Notes under the pieces: generated by a model | The model's database searches: none | The model's input: the letters and a program-made list of their open reading frames with translations, nothing else | What the model was told of the DNA's origin: nothing | Position numbers and translations under genes: made by a program | Part shown: in pieces, positions 11,219 through 20,042 of the stretch | Layout: each line of letters opens with the position of its first letter | Position numbering within the stretch: position 1 is the first letter of the stretch | Source: Bacteroidota bacterium | Lineage (GTDB): Bacteria; Bacteroidota; Bacteroidia; AKYH767-A; 2013-40CM-41-45 | Reading direction: 5' to 3' | DNA: 64,000 nt | Assembly: GCA_016711505.1 (NCBI GenBank) | Contig: JADJSV010000016.1 | Span: forward strand, 1-64,000

Positions 11219-11370
11219 CGCTTAATTTTCTCCCGCAGATCTCGCAGATTCCTGAATTCACGCGGTGTTGTCTTTGAGTGTGCCTTTGTGAATTGTAAAA
11301 ATCGGCGGGATCCTTGGGAAATAAACACCGGTATTTATTTCCCGCAGAGTTTCGCAGAGTTATCGCAGAT
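11219..11370. repeat. Right copy of the split direct repeat plus CTGCG words
   Basis: Matches 9867-9982 (see that entry) through 11327, then continues into TTTATTTCCCGCAGAGTTTC and further CGCAGA words to about 11370. It lies about 80 nt beyond the stop of the minus-strand dnaE gene. Confidence 0.7.
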
Positions 11371-11447
11371 AGTTATTGGATGGTTCATTGTAAAAGTATC
11401 CGCTTTACTGCCACCATATCTTAAACCCTTAAAACAAATTCCCAAAA

Positions 11448-14403
11448 CTACATCCCCTTCAACTCCACCTTCTCCATACTCTCTACCATGATACTGCAAA
11501 AACCAAACTCTTCGTCTACTCTACCTCTTACCAGATAACAACCTCTTCCGCGGAATGGATACTGATCGGTGACTTTCGGGAAATGGGTGGTGTCGAAAAA
11601 ATATCCGTTGCGGTCGAGGAAAGTGCCGAACATCATCATCTCCCGCTTCACTGTAGTTGTGTACTTGATCGTAACCATATAACCGATGATCTCGAATCTC
11701 TTTCCGATAAATTTCGGGAGATCGGATGCGAGCGTATTTACTTTCATCTCTTCTTTCAAAAGTTCAAAAGGTGAACGTAATGCAAAACCCAGCAACTCAA
11801 TTTCATCAAAGGCATCGTCAAGTGGTTTTTGATCCAGCGCCGGAAGAGTGTAGGTCTTCACTCCGGTCTCAAACAACTCTTGCCGTACTTCTGTTTTGCG
11901 CTCACGACCAAGGATCATGTGGATGTCCCACAACAATTGCTTCTTCGTACGACCGGTAAAACGAAACGCTCCGATGCGAATGAGAATTCGTAATTGTTCG
12001 ATTTCAATCGAAACACGCTTTGTAAAATCTTCCAGACTTTTATAATCACCATGCTCGTTTCGTTCGCTCACAATTTTATTGCCGACAGTTTTTTCCAGTC
12101 CTGCGAGATGAATGAAGCCCAGATAAATATCATCGGCCACAATGGATGTAACATACTCACTACTGTTAATACACGGCGGATGAATCGTCGCGCCACACAT
12201 TCGAGCTTCGTGAACATAAAATTCTGTTTTGTAAAATCCGCCGAAGTTGTTGATCACTCCTACCATGAACTCCTTCGGATAATATGCCTTCAGATACAAA
12301 CTCTGAAAAACTTTCAACCGCATACGATGCTGAATGTCCTTTCGAAAAAGAATAACCTGCAAAACTTTCGATCTGCCGCCACACTTCTGATATGATTTCC
12401 TCCGGATATCCTTTCTTCCTGCAACTCTCGAAATAATTATTCTGAATCTTTGCAAACTCCGTACGCGAACGGAATTTCCCCGACATACCACGACGAAGTA
12501 CATCAGCTTCAGAAAGCGAAAGTCCTGCGAAATGATGCGCGACCTTGATCACATCTTCCTGGTATACCATGATGCCATACGTTTCCTGCATCAACTCTTC
12601 CATCACCGGATGAATGTACACACGCTTCTCAGGATGATGCGTGCGCACTATATATTCGCGCATCATTCCCGACTTCGCAACACCGGGACGAATGATGGAA
12701 CTTGCAGCAACTAACTGTATGTACGTATCTACTGCCAGTTTTTTCAGCAACATGCGCATAGCAGGTGATTCAACATAAAAACATCCCATGCATCTGCCTG
12801 TGCGAATGAGTTCTTTCACACGCTTGTCTTCTTTGAATTCTTTGATGGCGTGAATGTCTATCGTCAACCCATAATTTTTTTTGACAATGTCGACTGTATC
12901 TTTTATGTGACCAAGTCCGCGCTGACTGAGAATATCAAGTTTGTATAATCCGAGATCCTCCGCTTCGAGCATACTGAACTGCGTTGTCGGATAACCTTTC
13001 GGCGGCATGATGGTAGCTGTGTACCAACTCAACGGTTTTTCGGAGATCACAATTCCACATGCATGCACGGTGAGATGATTGGGCATGTCGTGCATCTGCA
13101 TGGAGAAATAATTTATCGCTTTCGTGATCTTGTCGGGTGTATCGGGATGCCTTCTGTTCTCGACGATAGCATCGATCTCGCCTTTCGGCAAACCGAATAC
13201 TTTTCCAAGTTCGCGCACAACAGCATTCGACTGATACGTTGAATACGCACCAAGCAAAGCAACATTTTCTTTTCCATGACGACGGAAAATATAATCGGTC
13301 ACATCATCGCGATCGGTCCAGGAAAAATCGATATCGAAGTCGGGCGGATTAGCGCGGAATGGATTGATGAATCGTTCGAAGTACAGATCGAGTTCAACAG
13401 GATCTACATCGGTGATACGCAGACAATAAGCAACGATGCTATTCGCACCACTGCCTCGTCCGACGTACGCATAATTTTTATGCTGCGCATAACGAACAAT
13501 GTCCCAGTTCAATAAAAAGTACGCCGCGAAACCAAGTTCAGAGATCATCTTCAGTTCTTTCTCTATTCGTTCGCGGATAAGATCACTTGGAATTCCATAA
13601 CGATACTCTGCACCTTTGTACGCTTCACGCCGAAGGATCTGCAAGTCAAGCGGCCGGCTTCCGGAAAAAGTCCGTTTGTTTTTACTCTCATGAAAATCGA
13701 AAGCGATGGAACATACATCGAGGATGCGTAGTGCATTTTCTATCAGCGCAGGAAAATCTTCAAAGCGTTTCAGTAATTCGACAGGCGTGAACATGATCTC
13801 ATCCTGTGCGGCAACATCATCGGCAGTGAGTTTAGAAAGTAAAGTGTTGTTTGCAACTGCACGCAAGAATGAATGCAACTGAAATCCGCCGCTGAGTTTA
13901 TATGTAACAGGACTTAGTGCAACAAGTTTATGTTTCACATATTCCCATTCTGAAAATCTCAAACGATTGAGTTGCGATGCACGAATTCCGACAAAACAAT
14001 TTGGTTCTTTACGAATGTATTCAGGCTTTACACTCATTGCAGAACTGAAAGGAATTATCCAGATGACATTTTGTAATGAAGGCGGTACAGGCGGAATGTC
14101 GGGAACTTCACTTGTACCTCTGCGCAAACAGTTTGTCAGAAATTCATTCAACTCCCGAAAGCCTTCGTTATTTTTTGCCAGTCCGACGTAAAGTTGCTTC
14201 GCTCCTATCCTGAAATCAATTCCCACTGCTACTTCAATTTCATGCTGCGGTGCGAGGCGGATGAAATCCATTACCCCGGACGTATTATTTATATCAGTAA
14301 GTGCAAGCTTCGTGATCCCGCATCGCTTTGCTTCATGGAAGAGCTGTTCGATACTGAGAGTGCCGAAGTTGAAGCTGAAGTGGGAGTGGGTGTTGAAATA
14401 CAC
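11448..14403 (-). CDS. dnaE2: DnaE2-type (error-prone) DNA polymerase III alpha subunit, one frameshift
   Basis: C-family replicative-fold polymerase of about 985 residues, shorter than the roughly 1160 of housekeeping DnaE and in the range of DnaE2/ImuC. It has an N-terminal PHP domain (THSHFSF at 5-11); its LALTDINN lacks the usual His of LALTDHNN, so PHP metal binding is doubtful. Polymerase motifs follow: VGRGSGANS (314-322), PPDFDIDF with catalytic D357 and D359, KLDILSQRGLG with D490, GRCMGCFYVESPAMR (537-551) and YQEDV. The C-terminus has an OB-fold-like stretch (LASDLPKFIGKRFEIIGYMV). The start is GTG at 14401-14403. An A5 run at 12306-12310 has one base too many, so YAVES is followed out of frame; FQSLYLKAYYPKEFMV continues in the next frame. 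It belongs functionally with dinB and the S24 repressor at 16.8-19.2 kb. Confidence 0.85.
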
Positions 14404-14586
14404 GGCAATGCAGTGAGGAATGTGTGCAGAATGCTAGGTAGCAATACAATCATTTTAGTTGATTATAATGTAATCATATTCGAAGAGGTATCCAAGAAAA
14501 AAAAAGTTCGAATATAGAACCGCTTGATTTTTTAGCGAATAGTTTTTTTGCAGATCTTAAATAATAAGTTGGGAGTAAAAAAATAA

Positions 14587-14661
14587 AACACTAAGATCAC
14601 TAAATTTTTAGCACAAGAACACTTAAGTGACTTGTCCTGAAATTTTAGTGGTCTTAGTGTT
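14587..14661. repeat. CACTAAG-family palindrome
   Basis: Outer arms AACACTAAGATCACTAAATT (14587 onward) and the inverted AATTTTAGTGGTCTTAGTGT (14641 onward) differ at about two positions. The inner segment contains CACAAGAACACTTAAGTG. Same family as 39391-39484, 46311-46406 and the half-copy 45457-45495. Confidence 0.75.
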
Positions 14662-14705
14662 AAAAAAAATACCATTTCATTTCTTCCGTACTAACAAATT
14701 CAAAT

Positions 14706-14742
14706 TGAAAAAAAGGGAGACAGGTTTAAACCTATCTCCCTT
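14706..14742 (-). terminator. Rho-independent terminator of the barrel gene
   Basis: Stem AAGGGAGA(C)AGGTTT / AAACCT(A)TCTCCCTT at 14713-14742 with one mismatch and essentially no loop. On the minus strand it is followed by a T7 run (14708-14714). Confidence 0.75.
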
Positions 14743-14762
14743 CCATGAAAACAATGTTTTTT

Positions 14763-15338
14763 TTATTCTCCACCAAATGCATAATGCAATCCAACTGTGA
14801 TCACAGCATTTTTAACATCTGCTTCGTCGCCGGCTGTGTCGTCGATAGAAGTTAATCCCATTGTGTAACGTACCCCTGCTCCAAAACCGCTGTCGAGTTT
14901 GAAACCGAGTCCTATGCCGGCACCAATATCTGTTGATTTATACAGATCATCGGTTGCGATGGAAAGACTGCCGGCTTCAACTGAAGAGGACATTAATATC
15001 CCAAGTTGAGGCCCGATTTCAGCATAGAATCCTGAAGCATTAAATTGAAGTAAAATGGGAATGTTAATGTAATCCAGTTTAGCAGTAATTTCGGTTCCCA
15101 AAACTGTGTATTTTGCACCCTGTCCAGAGTAAAGAACTTCCGGTTGCAAACTTAGCATTTCGGAAAAAGCAAAATTTGCAAACAAGCCGGCATTGACAGA
15201 AGTACGCATTTTAGCGTCTTCAACGTCACTTCCTTCAAAAGTTGCGAAATTGGCTCCGGCTTTAACGCCTATTTTTGTTTGTGCTTGTACAGTAAGAACT
15301 GTCATTACTGATAAAGCAATCATAAATAATTTTTTCAT
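14763..15338 (-). CDS. Outer-membrane beta-barrel protein (PorT/OMP_b-brl_2 type)
   Basis: 191 residues. The signal peptide MKKLFMIALSVMTVLTVQAQ is followed by a small barrel: alternating strands such as TKIGVKAGANFATF, LSLQPEVLYSGQGAKY, YINIPILLQFNA, GFYAEIGPQLGILMS and GFGAGVRYTMGLTSI, ending in an aromatic-rich strand (AVITVGLHYAFGGE). The length and the pattern of eight or so strands fit the common Bacteroidota porin-family domain PF13568. The ligand or role is unknown. It stands alone, with its own terminator, between the polymerase genes dnaE2 and dinB. Confidence 0.8.
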   Translation of the reverse strand: MKKLFMIALSVMTVLTVQAQTKIGVKAGANFATFEGSDVEDAKMRTSVNAGLFANFAFSEMLSLQPEVLYSGQGAKYTVLGTEITAKLDYINIPILLQFNASGFYAEIGPQLGILMSSSVEAGSLSIATDDLYKSTDIGAGIGLGFKLDSGFGAGVRYTMGLTSIDDTAGDEADVKNAVITVGLHYAFGGE

Positions 15339-15661
15339 AATGGTTGTAATTTAATTTTTAGTTCATGGACCATGATCCGATTTAAGAAGATCTTATTAAA
15401 AGTCTGTGCCTGTTTTAATCTTCTGAAAAATGTGGCCGGCAGCTAATATTTGAAAGAAAATTCTTAAAAGAAAAATCCTAAATCGTTTCCAAATGAGTAA
15501 AAACACAGGAAAATACAACTAAATGAATGTTTCAATTATTGCCATTTAAGATAATTTGCAAAGTCAAATTATATTTTGAATATTGCTTTTGTATAAGTAA
15601 AGAGGAATTATTGCTAATTAATTTTATATTATAACAAACCACATCAATTAATATTATAATT
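15339..15661. other. AT-rich divergent gene gap
   Basis: Separates the minus-strand barrel gene from the plus-strand exported protein gene, so both promoters should lie here. I see an imperfect inverted repeat GAAGATCTTATTAAAA / TTTTAATCTTC (about 15386-15424) but no clear TAnnTTTG box with a well-placed TTTG. Confidence 0.4.
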
Positions 15662-16755
15662 ATGAAAACAATTCAAAACAAAACAAGCACGAAAAACTTT
15701 TTCGGAGTTGCTATTCTTTTTTTTCTCATCACATTTTCTTCTATTGCTGAAGAAATTCTGACGAATCAAAACATTATTTCCCTTACAACTGCAAAAGTTT
15801 CTAAAGACATTATCATTCAGAAAGTAAAATCGAATCCAAATCAATTCGACATGAGTTCTACTGCATTGATCTCCTTAAAAACTTCCAGGGTATCAGATAT
15901 GGTTGTTGAGGAAATGTTGCTTGCCGCAAACAATTTACCATTGGTAACAAATAAAGATGTAATTGACATGCATCAGGGAGGTGTATCCCGTGACATAATT
16001 ATAAAAAGATACAATTTTCAAAATGCGATTTCAATACAAATACGGATGCAATGATCGAATTGAAAAATGCAAAAGTTCCAGAGACTGTACAGAAAGCAAT
16101 GTTAACACCGGGCTCATCTGCATCAGTAAAAAGTCAGAATTTGATTTCCGGCGATCTTCCACCGCATCCTGTAGATCTTCCTGCTCCGGCACTTTCAAAA
16201 TTTTCCGAGAACGGAATTTATTATGAAGAATATAATCCGGCTAGTAACTATACGCAACTTGAACCAACAACTACTAATCAGGCTAAGGGTGGCGGATTCG
16301 GTGAAACGATTTTGAATAATAGAACCGGTGGAATCACAGGTAAAAGTGAAAAAGTCGGATTGTCGAATACAAGCGCAAATATGATCATCAAAGATCCACG
16401 TCCTGTTTTCTATTTTATATTCAGCGGTGACAGAAAGAATATGAATACTGTTGCTGAAAGCATGTTCGAAGGTGTTGCAAGTCCGAATGATTTCGTTCTG
16501 GTTAAAGCGAGAGTTACAAATAAAGGTCGCGAGATTACTGTCGGCCGACACACTCGTTTTAAAAGCGAGTCGGGTTTCACTGAAGGTACTATTCAATTCC
16601 GCTTCAAAAAAATCAGTAACGAAATGTATAAAGTTTATTTCGATGCCGATGTTCCTGCCGGTGAGTATGGATTTTATTATAACAAAGGCAGTGAACAAAA
16701 TTCTTCTTTGAAGATCTATGATTTTTCATTGCAGAATAGTTTGAAAGGAAAATAA
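15662..16755 (+). CDS. Exported protein of unknown function with two helical repeats, one frameshift
   Basis: About 364 residues. Signal region NFFGVAILFFLITFSSIAEE. Two related segments follow: IISLTTAKVSKDIIIQKV...LISLKTSRVSDMVVEEML, and VIDMHQGGVSRDIIIK...MIELKNAKVPETVQKAML, a short repeat with a conserved V(S/P)xDxI core. The C-terminal half (VFYFIFSGDRKNMN, FVLVKARVTNKGREITV, YKVYFDADVPAGEYGFYY) looks like a beta-sandwich. The reading frame breaks in an A5 run near 16002; one more A restores KKIQFSKCDFNTNTDAM. I do not know its function. It sits between the polymerase genes of the SOS-like set. Confidence 0.65.
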
Positions 16756-16756
16756 A

Positions 16757-16823
16757 TACAGTTTGAGTTTGAAGTGTGTTGTGTGGCATACCTACAAACT
16801 ACACACTTCAAACTCAAACTGTA
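16757..16823. terminator. Bidirectional terminator, perfect 23-bp stem
   Basis: Arms at 16757-16779 and 16801-16823 are exact reverse complements (TACAGTTTGAGTTTGAAGTG...), with a 21-nt loop. It fills the 70-nt gap between two convergent genes, the exported protein (stop 16755) and dinB (stop 16826). Confidence 0.85.
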
Positions 16824-16825
16824 TT

Positions 16826-18010
16826 TCATGTCGTCATCCCGTTGAAAGGATTAAACCGCCGGCGTTCGTACTCTGTACCTACTGCGCGCTGAATAGAACT
16901 ATCGCCGTATCGCTTGCGCATTTTGTCCATGGCCTGGTAGAGTTTGATCATCTCTTCGCTGTCTTCAAAAAGATTGATCTGTTGTCCACCACCAACCAGA
17001 TGACTGAAGCGAACTCCGATCAGACGAATGAGCATGCGGCGTTGGTAAAGTTTGTCGAATAATTCTTTTGCGCGATCGATGAGTGTCTGATCGTTGGAAG
17101 TATACGGTATGCGTGACTGCGTTGTGTGTGTGTCGAAATTGGAATAACGGATCTTTATCGTAACGCATGCGGTGAGTTTGTCTTCGGAACGTAATTGAAA
17201 GGCAAGTTTTTCTGTCATAGCAACGATGAGCGACTTCAGATAACTTATATCTATTGTATCCTGATCAAATGTCTCTTCTGTAGAAAGTGACTTGCGTTCA
17301 TTATATGGTTCAACGGGCGTGGTGTCGATACCGTTTGCTTTCCGCCAGATAGCAATGCCGTTTTCTCCTAACACATTTTCCATCAGTTCCACAGGCATCT
17401 TCTGCACGGTCTCAATTTTTTCTACGCCCATGGTGCGCAATAAATTTGCAGTCTTCTCCCCTACCATTGGAATTTTCCGTACAGGCAAAGGCGCAAGAAA
17501 TGTTTTTTCATTTCCGAAATCTATCTTCTGCTGACCGTTAGGTTTCGCTTCACCTGTTGCTACTTTGGAAACGGTTTTATTTCCCGACATACCAAAAGAA
17601 ATCGGTAAGCCTGTTTCCTTCGTGATCCTATGCCGTAATTCCGTTGCCCATTTATAACATCCGAAAAAACGATCCATGCCACTTAAGTCTATATAGAATT
17701 CGTCGATCGACGATTTTTCGTAAACGGGAACATTCTCTTTTATTATATCTGTAACGACCTCGGACAACTGACTGTACCGTTCGTAATCGCCGCGGACGAT
17801 AATTGCATCAGGACAAAGGCGGCGGGCAAGTTTCATGGGCATCGCTGAATGTACACCATAGGCGCGAGCTTCGTAACTGCAGGAAGCTACTACGCCACGA
17901 TCACTCGTACCGCCAATCAAAACCGGTTTCCCTTTTAGTTTGGGATGGTCGAGGCAAGAAACGGAAACGAAAAACGAATCCAGATCCATATGTACTATTG
18001 AACGACGCAT
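16826..18010 (-). CDS. dinB: Y-family DNA polymerase (Pol IV/DinB type)
   Basis: 394 residues. Translesion polymerase with HMDLDSFFVSV (catalytic D9 and D11) and SSIDEFYIDL (D103, E104), palm and fingers to about 170, the helix-hairpin-helix thumb RKIPMVGEKTANLLRTMGV (178-196), a little-finger domain to about 335, and a C-terminal clamp-binding word QQINLF at 343-348. I chose ATG 18008-18010 because the 46 codons upstream are a translated GTGAGT microsatellite (repeating LT) and the family begins at this methionine. The divergent S24 repressor 340 bp away and dnaE2 downstream fit the Bacteroidota SOS mutagenesis cassette. Confidence 0.9.
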   Translation of the reverse strand: MRRSIVHMDLDSFFVSVSCLDHPKLKGKPVLIGGTSDRGVVASCSYEARAYGVHSAMPMKLARRLCPDAIIVRGDYERYSQLSEVVTDIIKENVPVYEKSSIDEFYIDLSGMDRFFGCYKWATELRHRITKETGLPISFGMSGNKTVSKVATGEAKPNGQQKIDFGNEKTFLAPLPVRKIPMVGEKTANLLRTMGVEKIETVQKMPVELMENVLGENGIAIWRKANGIDTTPVEPYNERKSLSTEETFDQDTIDISYLKSLIVAMTEKLAFQLRSEDKLTACVTIKIRYSNFDTHTTQSRIPYTSNDQTLIDRAKELFDKLYQRRMLIRLIGVRFSHLVGGGQQINLFEDSEEMIKLYQAMDKMRKRYGDSSIQRAVGTEYERRRFNPFNGMTT

Positions 18011-18014
18011 TTTT

Positions 18015-18083
18015 TGAGTGTGAGTGCGAGAGAGTGCGGAGAGTGAGTGAGCAGTGAGTGTGAGTGTGAGTGTGAGTGTGAGT
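18015..18083. repeat. GTGAGT microsatellite in the dinB leader
   Basis: Five perfect GTGAGT units at 18054-18083, preceded by imperfect GTGAG-rich DNA from 18015. The tract lies 5 nt upstream of the dinB start and within its untranslated leader or promoter region. Confidence 0.85.
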
Positions 18084-18105
18084 GTATGGACAACACACGC
18101 TTTGG

Positions 18106-18156
18106 TAGCTCCGGTGTGGCTCAAGGAATTCGACAACCAAAACCACACCGGCTAAA
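18106..18156. repeat. Inverted repeat in the dinB upstream region
   Basis: CCGGTGTGG at 18111-18119 and CCACACCGG at 18143-18151 are perfect 9-bp arms with a 23-nt loop; flanking TAGC/GCTA extends the stem with a bulge. Attenuator, operator or REP-like remnant cannot be decided. Confidence 0.5.
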
Positions 18157-18200
18157 GCATTTCTGCAAAGCAACCAAGTCATTAAACAAACCAGCAGATA

Positions 18201-18259
18201 GATTGCGAAACAATCATCTTGCATGATTCCAATATAATCTATATATTTGCAGTGTGCAA
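18201..18259 (+). promoter_or_regulatory. S24-repressor promoter with three palindromes
   Basis: A -33 TTG (18219-18221), a 20-nt spacer and a -7 TATATTTG (18242-18249) match the Bacteroidota consensus. Three perfect short palindromes lie on it: GATTG-N5-CAATC (18201-18215), AATCAT-N5-ATGATT (18212-18228, over -33) and TTGCA-N3-TGCAA (18247-18259, over the end of -7 and the start-site region). They are candidate LexA-like operators for self-repression; this is inferred from position. Confidence 0.6.
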
Positions 18260-18300
18260 GAGGAAATATCTAAAACATGCGGAGTTTGCTCAGGTGCAAT

Positions 18301-18354
18301 CAGATAAAATATTCACTACCGGGACAGAGCCCCGGTAGGCGCTCAGATAAAATA
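18301..18354. repeat. Hairpin flanked by 11-bp direct repeats
   Basis: CTACCGGG-ACAGAGC-CCCGGTAG (18316-18338, perfect 8-bp stem) is bracketed by CAGATAAAATA at 18301-18311 and 18344-18354. The second copy runs into the repressor start codon. The layout resembles a small REP-like insertion with a target duplication in the 5' leader. Confidence 0.6.
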
Positions 18355-19169
18355 TGTCAACCACTATGATATTTAACAACAACATCAAAATTCTGCGACA
18401 AAGAAAAAACCGGACACAGGATATTGTCGCAGGTGAATTAAATGTTAGCCGCTCGACGGTGAACAGCTATGAAAACGGCAGTATAAAAAATCCGACGCTG
18501 GATGCACTGATGATGTTTTCAAAGTATTATAAAGTGTCAATCGATACAATGGTAAAAGTCGACCTTACCAAACTTTCGGAATTCCAGTTGTCGGAACTCG
18601 AAAGAGGTAATGATGTATTCGTTACCGGTTCGCGACTACGTGTATTGGCAACAACTGTCGATAGTCATAATAGAGAAAATATCGAAGTAGTCCCGATCAA
18701 AGCGAAGGCCGGATATAAAAACGGTTTTGCTGATCCGGACTTTATCAAAAAACTTCCGACGTTTCAGTTACCAATTCTTTTCAATGACAGGAAATACAGA
18801 ATGTTCCAGATCAGCGGTGATTCAATGTTGCCGATTCCGGATAAGTCGTATGTAATTGCTGAATATCTGGAAAACTGGTACGACATCAAAGACGATGAAG
18901 CTTACGTTCTATTGACACAGGAAGAAGGAATTGTTTTTAAGATCGTTCAAAATCATTTGCGCAAAAAAAGATCGCTGACATTAAAATCGCTGAACACCAC
19001 TTACAATCCGTACGAGCTTAATGTTAGTGAGATCCGCGAAGTGTGGAAATTCTGCAATTACATGAGTACGGAAATTCCGGATAGTAATTTTGCGAAAGAA
19101 GATCTGATCGAGAAGCTTTCTAAATTGGAGATGGAGGTTAAGTCGATTAAGAACGTTATTCAGAATTAA
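18354..19169 (+). CDS. XRE-type HTH repressor with S24 (LexA/UmuD-like) self-cleaving domain
   Basis: 271 residues. N-terminal HTH (IKILRQRKNRTQDIVAGELN, SRSTVNSYENG, residues 11-42), a linker, then a peptidase S24 fold. Cleavage-site candidate A119-G120 in KAKAGYKNG, catalytic Ser157 in ISGDSMLP and Lys196 in IVFKIV. Their spacing (38 and 39 residues) is close to LexA's. The C-terminus has a short coiled coil (LIEKLSKLEMEVKSIKNVI). The start is ATG 18354; an in-frame ATG four codons later is possible. It is divergent from dinB, as expected for the damage-responsive regulator of the dinB/dnaE2 set. Confidence 0.85.
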   Translation: MSTTMIFNNNIKILRQRKNRTQDIVAGELNVSRSTVNSYENGSIKNPTLDALMMFSKYYKVSIDTMVKVDLTKLSEFQLSELERGNDVFVTGSRLRVLATTVDSHNRENIEVVPIKAKAGYKNGFADPDFIKKLPTFQLPILFNDRKYRMFQISGDSMLPIPDKSYVIAEYLENWYDIKDDEAYVLLTQEEGIVFKIVQNHLRKKRSLTLKSLNTTYNPYELNVSEIREVWKFCNYMSTEIPDSNFAKEDLIEKLSKLEMEVKSIKNVIQN

Positions 19170-19244
19170 TAATTAATAATTTCAGTTTATAAACTGACCG
19201 AACGAAATTCAATTCAGAATATTGACTTCATCAAATAATTTATT

Positions 19245-20033
19245 CTAATTAATTTTTTCAGGAAATCCAATCAAATAAGAAACACTCAGACCAAAACGAC
19301 TTTTTACATATCCGGAGCGCCATACATAGGAAGTGTAATTAGTTTCATTTGCAAAAACTAGTAATTCACTTGGTCTATATAGCCGGAGAATCGAAACAAC
19401 ACCATCCCACATCGTACAAAGTGGAATCAAAGGAATCAGATAAGTAAAAAGAATACGGGAGAAACGAAAAGGCCTGAAGAAGGGCGTAAAAATAAAAAAC
19501 AAGATTGGATGAATGAATACTGCTCCAAGAATCATCCAGATGCTTTTGTTGCCGCCGTCAAAAATACAGATTCCGGATCGGGAATCTACTGCATTCTTTA
19601 AGACAGATTTTGCAAAGTCAGGATCGAAATGATGAAAACCTGAAAAGATCGTTCGCACACCTTTAAGTTCAGAAGGAACATCTGATGCATCAACGGATTT
19701 TTTGGAATATAAAATTCTGCCGCTGCTTTTTCTTTCGAGAAAACGATAGGCTTCAAGATTTGGGAATTTATCTGTAACAACTACTATGATATCGTTCGAC
19801 TGCTCCCTGAGGTCATTATATACCTGCTCAATTGCACCACCACCACCTGAGCACAGATCGATCAGAGTAGTTGAATTCGTCTTCGACAATACTTCTAAGA
19901 TGAGCGGCGAGACTGGCTTATAGAAATTTAATGCTGTCAGCAAATACCTCAAATAATCTGTCATCCCGGAACGAATCACATCCGGAAACCATTTCTGGTC
20001 TTCAAACTCAAAAAGTAATTTTCTTGCCGACAA
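19245..20033 (-). CDS. Class I SAM-dependent methyltransferase-like protein with hydrophobic C-terminus
   Basis: 262 residues counted from TTG 20031-20033. Motif I LIDLCSGGGGAIEQV (about 57-71) and the acidic loop VVVTDKFPN (84-92) show an AdoMet-binding Rossmann fold; TIFSGFHHFDPDFA looks like motif IV. A hydrophobic stretch (MILGAVFIHPILFFIFTPFF) and a second one (ILFTYLIPLIPL) interrupt the C-terminal half, so it may be membrane-associated. There is no ATG before codon 24. The frame is continuous with PPK2 upstream, separated by the TAG at 20043-20045. The substrate is unknown. Confidence 0.65.
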   Translation of the reverse strand: MSARKLLFEFEDQKWFPDVIRSGMTDYLRYLLTALNFYKPVSPLILEVLSKTNSTTLIDLCSGGGGAIEQVYNDLREQSNDIIVVVTDKFPNLEAYRFLERKSSGRILYSKKSVDASDVPSELKGVRTIFSGFHHFDPDFAKSVLKNAVDSRSGICIFDGGNKSIWMILGAVFIHPILFFIFTPFFRPFRFSRILFTYLIPLIPLCTMWDGVVSILRLYRPSELLVFANETNYTSYVWRSGYVKSRFGLSVSYLIGFPEKIN

Positions 20034-20042
20034 CTGCAGATC

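Larger units (their letters stand above)
14404..14762. other. Gene gap: CACTAAG palindrome and terminator only
   Basis: Lies between the dnaE start and the stop of the barrel gene, both on the minus strand. It holds the palindrome 14587-14661 and the terminator 14713-14742, entered separately. No ORF or further motif is evident. Confidence 0.6.

Noticed and set aside
10344..11491. Several ORFs of 60-104 codons rich in Arg, Phe and Ser in the repeat field
   Set aside because: They are translations of CGCAGA/CTGCG words and REP hairpins on both strands, lack family resemblance, and repeat with the duplicated DNA.
12532..14517. Plus-strand ORFs across dnaE2
   Set aside because: Antisense shadows of a strongly conserved minus-strand gene.
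18011..18148. N-terminal extension of dinB (46 codons)
   Set aside because: It is the translated GTGAGT microsatellite, and Y-family polymerases begin at the MRRSIVHMDLD methionine.
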